Positions 1 through 5,155 of a stretch of DNA of 5,537 bases are shown here, piece by piece; position 1 is the first letter of the stretch; each line of letters starts with the position of its first letter. The DNA is from CAYHCE01 sp964355015 (GTDB taxonomy: Bacteria > Cyanobacteriota > Cyanobacteriia > PCC-6307 > Cyanobiaceae). A program made the translations under genes and the position numbers. The stretch spans positions 1 through 5,537 of the forward strand of contig CAYHCE010000079.1 in NCBI GenBank assembly GCA_964355015.1, in the 5' to 3' direction. The notes beneath the pieces are model-generated. The model made no database searches. It was not told the origin of the DNA and saw only the letters and a program-made list of their open reading frames with translations.

Positions 1-675
1 AGCGAGCTGGGCCGACGACCGGAGGCGCTGGCACCCACCCAGGAAGCGGTTGCGATCTACCGCGAGCTGGCGAAGACCAACCCAGCCGCCCTCAATGATC
101 TGGCCCTCTCCCTGAACAACCTGGGCTTGTTTTACAGCGAGCTGGGCCGCCGCCAGGACGCGCTGGCACCCGCGCAGGAAGCGGTTGGGCTCTACCGCGG
201 GCTGGCTAAAACCAACCCCGCCGTCCTCAATGATCTGGCCCGCTCACTGAGCAACCTGGGCAAGGCCCTCAGCGAGATGGGCCGCCCCCAGGAGGCGCTG
301 GCACCCGCGCAGGAAGCGGTGGTGCTCTACCGCTTGCAGGCGAAGACCAACCCCGCTTTTCTGAATGGACTGGCTGGTTCCCTGACCAACCTGGGCAAGT
401 TTTACAAGGAGCTGGGCCGCCCCCAGGAGGCGCTGGCACCCGCGCAGGAAGCGGTGGTGCTCTACCGCGTGCTGGCGAAGACCAACCCCACTTTTCTGAA
501 TGGACTGGCTGGTTCCTTGACCAACCTGGGCAAGTTTTACAGCGAGCTGGGTCGCCGACAGGAGGCGCTGGCACCCGCGCAGGAAGCGGTGGCGATCTTC
601 CGCGAGCTGGCGAAGACCAACCCCGCCTTCCAGGAAGGATTGGCCCTCAGTGCCACCAACCAGGCCACCCTCTCG
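1..675 (+). repeat. Five tandem 135-bp repeats encoding 45-residue TPR-like units
   Basis: Units begin at 1, 136, 271, 406 and 541, all in frame. Each reads roughly SELGRR.EALAPAQEAV.(I/L)YR.LAKTNPA.(L/F)..LA.SL.NLG... The unit length is longer than the 34-residue classic TPR and close to the TPR_10/TPR_12 (kinesin light chain-like) type. Units 3 and 4 are nearly identical at DNA level (I count 7 differences in 135, with 278-333 and 413-468 identical), while the last unit decays after residue 30. More units probably lie upstream of the window. Confidence 0.95.
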
Positions 676-2424
676 ATCGCACTCGGCAACGTGCCGGCTT
701 CCCTGCCGCTCCTGCGCGAGAGCGTGGGTACCGAGGTGACCTATCTGCAAAGGGAGCTGCCGCTGCTGCCGGAGGGCCAGCGCCTGCTGCTGGTGGAAGT
801 GTTTGGAGATCGCTGGCAGATCCCCTTCTCCCAGGCCAGTGCCGGTGATGGTGGTGCACGGCTGGCGATGTTCACGCGCCTGAATCGCCAGGGCCTGCTG
901 CAGGATCTGCAGCGCAGCCAGGCCCTGCTGGCCCGCGCGGGCCCCTGGCAGCCGCTGGTGGCCCAGATCACGGCGCTCAACAGCCAGCTGGCCAGCGTCA
1001 CAGTCAAACTGGAGGAACGCCAGAAGCTCCAGGCGCAGAAAGAAGACCTGGAGCGGCAGCTCTACAGGCAACTGCCGCAGATCCAGCCAGCCCTGGTGGA
1101 GTCCGCCCAGGTCATCGCTGCTCTCCAGTCCATGGCGCCGCGGGGGGTGCTGTTGGAATTTCAGCGGTATCGGGCCTTCGACGCCAGAAAGCCATCTGGC
1201 CAGCAAGTGGCCCCCTCCCGCTACCTTGCCCTGCTGCTCAAACCCGATGGCACCATTCGCGCCATACCGATCGGGGAGGCGGCGCCAATCGATGCGGCGG
1301 TGGCAAAGGCGGTGGCCGCCAGCGCCGATCCAAGGCAGCAAGCGGAGGCAGCTGAAAAGCTGGCGGCGGTGAGTCGCCTGGTACTGGCTCCGCTGCATCG
1401 GGAGCTGAGCGGCGTGCGGGAGCTGTTCGTCTCGCCGGATGGGGAATTGAACCGCCTGCCGTTCGCGGCGTTGCCGCTGCCAGCGGCTGACGGCACAACC
1501 CTGACCGATGGGCCCACCCTGGGTGAGAGCGTGGCGCTTCGGCTGCTCACCACCGGCCGCGAGCTGCTGCGGCTGCAACAACCGGCCAAGCAGGGAGGGC
1601 CGGCGGTGCTGATCGCCAACCCGGATTTCAATGCCAGCAGGCCAGCTGCAGCTCGGCCTCTTGGTCCGCTGCCCCCAGTGACATCGGCAGAAGCTGTAGC
1701 CGCAGGCACCCTCCGCGGCGGCCCGCCAGGCCCCCAACAGCCCTCCCCCGGCGTCCGGGGCCTCATCCCCTGGCAACCGCTAACCGGAACGGAGCAGGAG
1801 GCCCGCGCCCTGGCGCCACTTCTGGGGGGCCAGGGGGTGATCAGCGGCCCCGCCGCCACCTCCACCCTGGTGTTGCAGCTGCAGGGGCCGCGCATCCTGC
1901 ACATCGCCACCCACGGCTTCTTCCTGGTCGATCAGCCGCCGGCGGGGGCTGGAGCGGCCGAGGCACCGGCAGCCCCAACCCCCACCCGCGAGGATCCGCT
2001 GCAGCGCAGCGGCCTGGTGTTTGCCGGCGCCAACCGCCCCGATGCCGATCCCAGCGACGACGGCTATCTGACAGCGGCGGAAGCCACCGCCATGGACTTG
2101 GAGGGCACCGAACTGGTGACCCTCTCGGCCTGCGAGACGGGCCTAGGCGGCGTGCGCAGCGGCGAGGGGGTGTATGGGTTGCAGCGTTCCCTGGCTGTGG
2201 CCGGCTCACGCTCCACCCTGCTCAGCCTCTGGAAGGTGGACGACAGCCTGACAGTCACCTTCATGGAGCGCTACTACAACCGCCTCAAGGCTGGAGAGGG
2301 GCGGGCAGATGCCTTGCGCAGCACCCAGGCGGAGTTCCGCAACCACAAGAACTCCACTTATAACGACATCCGGGTGTGGGGCGCGTTCCAGCTCAGCGGC
2401 GACTGGCGGGCCCTGCCGCGTTAG
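1..2424 (+). CDS. TPR-CHAT protein: TPR repeats fused to a caspase-like CHAT peptidase (5' end outside window)
   Basis: The reading frame is open from base 1 and already inside a TPR repeat, so the gene starts upstream; the TTG at 127 lies within repeat 1 and is not a real start. Counting codons from base 1 (807 in view): five 45-residue TPR-like repeats (1-225), a helical region, a charged Gln/Leu-rich coiled-coil-like linker (about 285-360), then a CHAT domain (about 380-805). The CHAT signature is clear: GVLLEFQRYRAF near its start, FVSPDGELNRLPFAALPL, the His motif HIATHGFF (His638, codon 1912-1914), the Cys motif LSACETGLGGV (Cys711, codon 2131-2133), and a closing WGAFQLSGDWR. CHAT proteins are clan CD cysteine peptidases, and both dyad residues are present, so activity is plausible. 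By family precedent the TPRs sense or bind a partner that controls cleavage. No signal peptide or membrane segment is in view. Its substrate is unknown; the two genes downstream are candidate partners by position only. Confidence 0.95.
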   Translation, partial: SELGRRPEALAPTQEAVAIYRELAKTNPAALNDLALSLNNLGLFYSELGRRQDALAPAQEAVGLYRGLAKTNPAVLNDLARSLSNLGKALSEMGRPQEALAPAQEAVVLYRLQAKTNPAFLNGLAGSLTNLGKFYKELGRPQEALAPAQEAVVLYRVLAKTNPTFLNGLAGSLTNLGKFYSELGRRQEALAPAQEAVAIFRELAKTNPAFQEGLALSATNQATLSIALGNVPASLPLLRESVGTEVTYLQRELPLLPEGQRLLLVEVFGDRWQIPFSQASAGDGGARLAMFTRLNRQGLLQDLQRSQALLARAGPWQPLVAQITALNSQLASVTVKLEERQKLQAQKEDLERQLYRQLPQIQPALVESAQVIAALQSMAPRGVLLEFQRYRAFDARKPSGQQVAPSRYLALLLKPDGTIRAIPIGEAAPIDAAVAKAVAASADPRQQAEAAEKLAAVSRLVLAPLHRELSGVRELFVSPDGELNRLPFAALPLPAADGTTLTDGPTLGESVALRLLTTGRELLRLQQPAKQGGPAVLIANPDFNASRPAAARPLGPLPPVTSAEAVAAGTLRGGPPGPQQPSPGVRGLIPWQPLTGTEQEARALAPLLGGQGVISGPAATSTLVLQLQGPRILHIATHGFFLVDQPPAGAGAAEAPAAPTPTREDPLQRSGLVFAGANRPDADPSDDGYLTAAEATAMDLEGTELVTLSACETGLGGVRSGEGVYGLQRSLAVAGSRSTLLSLWKVDDSLTVTFMERYYNRLKAGEGRADALRSTQAEFRNHKNSTYNDIRVWGAFQLSGDWRALPR

Positions 2425-2439
2425 TGAGCCGTGCGGGGC

Positions 2440-2508
2440 TGGTGCGGTGGGCCGCTGGGGTGGGGAACCGCACCAAGGTCTGCTGACCGGGCCGCTGCGG
2501 CACCCCAG
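2440..2508 (+). repeat. Overlapping inverted repeats in the spacer after the TPR-CHAT gene
   Basis: Two perfect inverted repeats share sequence. TGGTGCGGT (2440-2448) pairs with ACCGCACCA (2467-2475), and CTGGGGTG (2455-2462) pairs with CACCCCAG (2501-2508). Because the arms interleave, only one hairpin can form at a time. Neither is followed by a T-run, so this is not a standard Rho-independent terminator. It could be an mRNA processing or attenuation structure between the first and second gene, or just chance in a GC-rich spacer. Confidence 0.4.
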
Positions 2509-2531
2509 ACTGGTTGGATACTGTCCTGCCC

Positions 2532-3392
2532 ATGCCCACCATGGCCGGTCCGTCCTTTCGTTCTTGCCTTGCCGCGCTCCCCCTGCAGGGGGCGGCGCTG
2601 GCCCTGCTGCTGGCGCCGGTCGCCGATGCCGCCTCTGCCGCCGTCACCGGCGCGGAACTGGCCACGGCCGTGTCAGCCGCCACCGGCCAGCTGCGCCAGT
2701 CCTGGGCCGCCGATTCCACCACCGCCGCCCTGCCATTTCCCAGCGTGCGTCTGCTGCCCGCTGCGTCCTCGGTGGATGGAATCTGCGACCCCAAGGCGTC
2801 ACCCCGGCGGCCGGCGCCTACCGCGGCCTGGTGCGCTAGCAGCGGTGAGGTGCTGCTTGATCGCGATCTGCTGGCCGACGCCACCGCCAAGTTGTCGGGC
2901 CCTGAGCTGAGAATAGTTGTGACCTACTGGGTTTCCATGGGCCTGGCGGAACGGCTGCTGCCGGCGATGTCCACCGACACGGCACGCGGCACAGCGCCCA
3001 GGGCCCTGGGCACGCTGCAGGCCAACTGCATTGGAGGGGTGCTGATCGGTTCCAGCGCCGCCCGGCCTAGCGGTGCTGCCAACCCCCTGTTGATCGCCGC
3101 CCGGGCGGCCTACGGCGACAGCCATCGCGCTGCGGTGGGCACCGCCAGCCAGCGGGGCTATGCCCTGCTCACAGGGCTCGGGGCCACGGACACTGCTTCC
3201 TGCGCTAGCGACGCCATGGCGGCCCTGGGCCGGGGCAGCGTGCCGGATCCCGCCCTGCTGCGGCAGATCGAGGAGCTGCCACCACCGGATCGGGCCCACA
3301 GCAGCCTGATGAAGGCCGTCAACAGCCAGTGCCAGCCCCTGCCGTCCAGACCCTGCCCCCGGCCCATCGCCTCGGCGTGGTCGCCCCGCTGA
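2532..3392 (+). CDS. Secreted degenerate YpfJ-like (neutral zinc metallopeptidase family) protein, probable pseudo-peptidase
   Basis: Numbered from ATG 2532 (286 aa): a signal peptide (hydrophobic LAALPLQGAALALLLAPVADA, likely cleaved after ADA near residue 30), then a secreted domain. The layout follows the YpfJ / PF04228-type family: a Cys pair with the second in an AAWCASSGEVLLD segment (C85, C101; compare FYCP...IYLD), a helix where HExxH should be, an LQANC segment (162-166; compare ELQADC), and a late segment GTASQRGYALLTG...SC (C224; compare GSS.QR..W...G...C). The catalytic site is gone: HExxH is YWVSM (132-136), the Glu before LQAD is Thr161, and Asp is Asn165. The Cys residues that probably form disulfides remain. 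So it likely folds like the peptidase but does not cleave; a ligand-binding role is inference. Start is uncertain: TTG 2514 and ATG 2541 are alternatives and none has a clear Shine-Dalgarno. Three bases separate it from the next gene. Confidence 0.75.
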   Translation: MPTMAGPSFRSCLAALPLQGAALALLLAPVADAASAAVTGAELATAVSAATGQLRQSWAADSTTAALPFPSVRLLPAASSVDGICDPKASPRRPAPTAAWCASSGEVLLDRDLLADATAKLSGPELRIVVTYWVSMGLAERLLPAMSTDTARGTAPRALGTLQANCIGGVLIGSSAARPSGAANPLLIAARAAYGDSHRAAVGTASQRGYALLTGLGATDTASCASDAMAALGRGSVPDPALLRQIEELPPPDRAHSSLMKAVNSQCQPLPSRPCPRPIASAWSPR

Positions 3393-3395
3393 ACG

Positions 3396-4241
3396 ATGGC
3401 GGCGGAGCCTGAACGTGAGGAAACGAACAAGCGAGTGGACGCCAAGGGGGGGATGCCGGGAAGCGGCTCTGATCGGGCCGGCTGGCGGCCGCCCTCCTGG
3501 ATCCGCTCGCCGCTGCTGCACGAGTGGATCCGCTCCGGCGGCATCCTGATCGCCGCCGCCTGGGGGGTATACACCTTCGTGTGGAAGGACATCCTGGTGC
3601 CCGCCTGGCAGCCGGCAAGCCTTAGCCTGGAGGCCACCCTCACAGCGGTGCCAGGCAGTCCAGCCATGGCTGACGGCCGCGAGATGATCTTGGTGGTGAA
3701 GGGCGTCAATGCCAGCAGCCGGCGGGTCTACCCCCTCGCCAACATCTGGTGGCTCAGCGGGCAGCGGCGGGATCCACGGCCTGGATCGGGGGCGCGTCGC
3801 GACCAGCTCTTTCTGCGGGAGTCAGACCAGGTGCTCCGGCAGGATGCGTTGCAGCATGCCGAGCGCGGCGTGATCAGCACTCCCGGCGCGCTGCTGGCGG
3901 TGGGGCGCCTGTTTGATGACGACGTGATCGACCCCGGAGAGATCGTGAATCGCACAATCCTGGTGCGCATCCCCAACGGCACAAGCGCCGTGGATCTCAG
4001 GGTGATCGTGCCCCTTCTGACGCGACCACCCGACGGCTTGTTGAACGGACGGCGCTTGGCCTGGGGGTTGAGCGACGTAGGTGATCCGCTGCCTCTATTG
4101 TGCTCTGTAGCGAGCCGAGAGGCCAGCGGTCGTCCACCAAAGTGCAAGCCGGCCGATGCTGAGACGGACAGGACGCTGCAGCAGTTTGACCCCATGAAAG
4201 CCACGATCACTCTCAGCCAACAGATATCGGCCTACCGCTAA
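3396..4241 (+). CDS. Single-pass membrane protein of unknown family
   Basis: I do not recognise the family. The 281-residue product has a charged, flexible N-terminus (1-38) and one hydrophobic segment at about 48-66 (GGILIAAAWGVYTFVW). A conserved-looking juxtamembrane stretch (KDILVPAWQPASLSLEATL) and a beta-rich soluble region of about 200 residues follow; the latter includes an IDPGEIVNRTILVRIPNG segment (178-195), typical of a small beta-sandwich. Positive charge before the membrane segment fits an inside N-terminus and outside C-terminal domain, which would place that domain in the same compartment as the secreted protein encoded just upstream. The ATG lies three bases after the stop of that gene with no own Shine-Dalgarno, which suggests translational coupling. 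An in-frame ATG at 3453 is an alternative start that keeps the membrane segment. Codon use drifts slightly from strict GC-rich third positions over the last 60 codons. Confidence 0.8.
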   Translation: MAAEPEREETNKRVDAKGGMPGSGSDRAGWRPPSWIRSPLLHEWIRSGGILIAAAWGVYTFVWKDILVPAWQPASLSLEATLTAVPGSPAMADGREMILVVKGVNASSRRVYPLANIWWLSGQRRDPRPGSGARRDQLFLRESDQVLRQDALQHAERGVISTPGALLAVGRLFDDDVIDPGEIVNRTILVRIPNGTSAVDLRVIVPLLTRPPDGLLNGRRLAWGLSDVGDPLPLLCSVASREASGRPPKCKPADAETDRTLQQFDPMKATITLSQQISAYR

Positions 4242-4283
4242 GTCTCAGTGAACCATCCTCGCGGAACGGATCCAATCACTGAT

Positions 4284-4299
4284 TCCCTCTTAGGGAGGA
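4284..4299 (+). promoter_or_regulatory. Strong Shine-Dalgarno inside a small hairpin
   Basis: TCCCT (4284-4288) pairs with AGGGA (4292-4296) around a 3-base loop, and AGGGAGGA (4292-4299) is a near-ideal anti-16S sequence 8 bases before ATG 4308. The hairpin would hide half of the Shine-Dalgarno. There is no T-run, so it is not a terminator. Confidence 0.35.
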
Positions 4300-4307
4300 T
4301 AGACAGT

Positions 4308-4394
4308 ATGAGACGGAAAAATCAGGATAGCTTGAGAATCCCGATCTCCCCTGTAGAATCGATCAGGATGAAGAACTTATTCGGATTAGCTTGA
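4308..4394 (+). CDS. Possible small ORF, 28 codons
   Basis: The ATG at 4308 sits behind the best ribosome binding site of the window (AGGGAGGA, 8 bases away). It encodes a basic 28-residue peptide starting MRRKNQDSL and ending MKNLFGLA. It resembles nothing I know. It ends 37 bases before the R'' box of attC site 1, which is where a cassette-borne ORF would end, so it may be the gene or gene remnant of the preceding cassette. It is short enough to be chance; the ribosome binding site is the only positive argument. Confidence 0.25.
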   Translation: MRRKNQDSLRIPISPVESIRMKNLFGLA

Positions 4395-4409
4395 CGACTA
4401 AAGCTAAGG

Positions 4410-4422
4410 AATAGTAGCTATT
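4410..4422 (+). repeat. Perfect 5-bp inverted repeat with 3-base loop
   Basis: AATAG (4410-4414), loop TAG, CTATT (4418-4422). Outer arms AAGC (4401-4404) and GCTT (4424-4427) could extend it across an internal loop. It lies directly before attC site 1 and downstream of a TTGACG at 4391. It could be a weak operator or a transcript-end hairpin without a T-run. Confidence 0.3.
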
Positions 4423-4431
4423 GGCTTGACC

Positions 4432-4527
4432 TTCGAACAAGCCCCTCGAGTGGACAGGCCACCATCAGCTCTCTGCCACGCCACCCCAACCAATGTCCCT
4501 GCCTGCCACTCAGGGGCAGCGTTAGGC
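4432..4527 (+). repeat. attC: attC recombination site 1 (left border of the brnTA cassette)
   Basis: It folds exactly as an integron attC. R' is GTTAGGC (4521-4527, matching GTTRRRY). R'' is TTCGAAC (4432-4438), where mainly the AAC core is kept. L arms are GCCCCT (4441-4446) with AGGGGC (4512-4517), then GAGTGG (4448-4453) with CCACTC (4506-4511), then CAGGC (4455-4459) with GCCTG (4501-4505). Single unpaired bases C4447 and A4454 lie on the same strand; these are the extrahelical bases that tell the integrase which strand to use. AA (4439-4440) opposite AGC (4518-4520) forms the unpaired central spacer, and 41 bases form the terminal loop. The poor R''/R' match is expected, since R' after its first G comes from the next cassette. 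Confidence 0.88.
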
Positions 4528-4556
4528 CCACCTGAAGGCCGGCTGTTGAGCCGAGC

Positions 4557-4585
4557 TTGACGGGTGGACTTAAGGTAGCTACAGT
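4557..4585 (+). promoter_or_regulatory. Sigma-70-like promoter of brnT-brnA
   Basis: The -35 box TTGACG (4557-4562) and -10 box TACAGT (4580-4585) are separated by exactly 17 bases. Transcription would start at about 4591-4593, at or beside the GTG start of brnT. The promoter lies inside the cassette, so the pair can be expressed at any place in an array. Confidence 0.65.
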
Positions 4586-4587
4586 AA
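4570..4587 (+). promoter_or_regulatory. Candidate BrnA operator palindrome over the -10 box
   Basis: TTAAGGTAGCTACAGTAA reads TTA-NN-GTAGCTAC-NN-TAA, with 14 of 18 positions symmetric around 4578/4579. It covers the -10 box and ends three bases before the brnT start codon. BrnA-type antitoxins are known to bind and repress their own promoter as dimers, so a two-fold symmetric site here is what autoregulation would need. Confidence 0.5.
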
Positions 4588-4590
4588 AGT

Positions 4591-4890
4591 GTGCAGTTCG
4601 ATTTCGACCCTGGCAAGGACGCGACCAACCTGAGCAAGCACGGCGTCTCCTTGGCGGCTGCAGCTGAGCTCAGTTGGGAAGCCGCACTCGTCTGGACTGA
4701 TGATCGGGCTGACTATGGTGAAGAAAGGATGGTTGCCCTGGCTCCAATTGGAGACATACTCTTTTTTGTAGCCTTTGTAGATCGCGAGCCGGTAAGGAGA
4801 ATTATTAGTCTACGCAGAGCCAATCGCCGTGAGGTCAATCACTATGTCAAAGCCATCAAGGAAGATCAACCTGAAGATGCCGACAGTTGA
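4591..4890 (+). CDS. brnT: BrnT-family toxin, ribonuclease of type II toxin-antitoxin system
   Basis: A 99-residue product with the full BrnT (PF04365) layout: MQFDFDPGKDATNLSKHGVS (1-20; family pattern F.WD..K...N..KHGVSF), an acidic EER (44-46) before the central strands (VALAPIGDILFFVAFV, 48-63), and the closing RIISLRRANRREVNHY (70-85; family R.ISAR.A...E...Y). BrnT toxins have a RelE-like fold and cut RNA, which stops translation, until bound by BrnA. The length matches the family. GTG at 4591 is the only possible start: the frame has a TAA at 4585-4587, and the family motif begins at residue 2. There is no Shine-Dalgarno at usable distance, and the promoter places the transcript start almost on the GTG, so translation is probably leaderless. 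The 3' end overlaps brnA by 47 bases in another frame. Confidence 0.92.
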   Translation: MQFDFDPGKDATNLSKHGVSLAAAAELSWEAALVWTDDRADYGEERMVALAPIGDILFFVAFVDREPVRRIISLRRANRREVNHYVKAIKEDQPEDADS

Positions 4891-5155
4891 GGAAGATCAG
4901 TTGATTACAGCGGCAGCACAATCAGATCCTGATGCCCTTCCGCTCACAGACGAGCAGATGAACGGGATGGTCCCCATGCGAGCGCTGCGCGGCCGCCCAA
5001 AGTTGGTAAATAAAAAGCAGCTAGTTTCAATCCGATATAGTCCTGAAGTTATTAACTATTTCAGGGCTTCTGGAGCTGGTTGGCAAGTTCGTATGGATGC
5101 TGTTCTAAAGGAATATGTGGAAGCTCACTCCAATGGCGATGCGAAGGGGGCCTAA
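4844..5155 (+). CDS. brnA: BrnA-family antitoxin and autorepressor
   Basis: A 103-residue product with the BrnA (PF14384, COG3514) pattern: DPDALPLTDEQ (28-38), RGRPK (49-53), then QLVSIRYSPEVINYFRASG (59-77) and GWQVRMDAVLKEYV (79-92), a ribbon-helix-helix-type DNA-binding and dimer region. It neutralises BrnT and represses the shared promoter; the palindrome at 4570-4587 is the likely target. I chose ATG 4844 because GAGG (4831-4834) lies 9 bases before it. GTG 4829 would add five residues, and ATG 4877 would remove eleven without harming the conserved part. The start lies inside brnT, so the two are translationally linked. The TAA stop (5153-5155) is part of the GCCTAAC R'' box of attC site 2, showing a very compact cassette. 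Its N-terminal 25 residues are more variable in type and have no clear motif. Confidence 0.92.
   Translation: MSKPSRKINLKMPTVEEDQLITAAAQSDPDALPLTDEQMNGMVPMRALRGRPKLVNKKQLVSIRYSPEVINYFRASGAGWQVRMDAVLKEYVEAHSNGDAKGA

Larger units (their letters stand above)
4242..4590. other. Stretch without a firm gene: junction between host operon and cassette array
   Basis: From 4242 to about 4431 the sequence is visibly less GC-rich than the operon to the left. It holds a possible 28-codon ORF, a 13-base hairpin over its ribosome binding site, and an inverted repeat at 4410-4422. From 4432 it is attC site 1, then the 5' part of the brnTA cassette with its promoter. No GTT triplet is found in 4242-4431, so the left end of the cassette that owns attC site 1 is not here. 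Confidence 0.6.

Noticed and set aside
127..129. TTG as the start of the TPR-CHAT gene
   Set aside because: The frame is open to base 1 and encodes another in-phase TPR unit; the true start is upstream of the window.
1..675. CRISPR array or satellite suggested by regular repeats
   Set aside because: The 135-base period is in frame, has no spacers and encodes TPR-like units.
244..1776. 510-codon antisense open frame across the TPR-CHAT gene
   Set aside because: It is a mirror of the GC-rich, repetitive coding strand; it repeats with the TPR units and shows no domain of its own.
2309..2910. Two + strand open frames overlapping the end of the CHAT gene and the start of the secreted protein
   Set aside because: Composition is dominated by Pro, Arg and Cys as in out-of-frame GC-rich DNA; the frame starting at 2532 has a signal peptide and family motifs.
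3158..3709. Antisense open frame across the junction of the second and third genes
   Set aside because: No motif or ribosome binding site, and it overlaps two better supported genes.
4284..4296. Rho-independent terminator after the membrane protein gene
   Set aside because: The stem has only 5 bp and is followed by AGGATAGAC rather than a T-run.
4484..4527. A shorter attC using CCCCAAC (4484-4490) as R'' with a GTCCCTG/CAGGGGC stem
   Set aside because: Only 44 bases and no extrahelical bases; the longer fold from 4432 pairs three helices with two same-strand bulges and matches site 2.
4404..4637. 77-codon antisense ORF over attC site 1
   Set aside because: It runs through the attC hairpin and the brnT promoter and start, and has no recognisable content.
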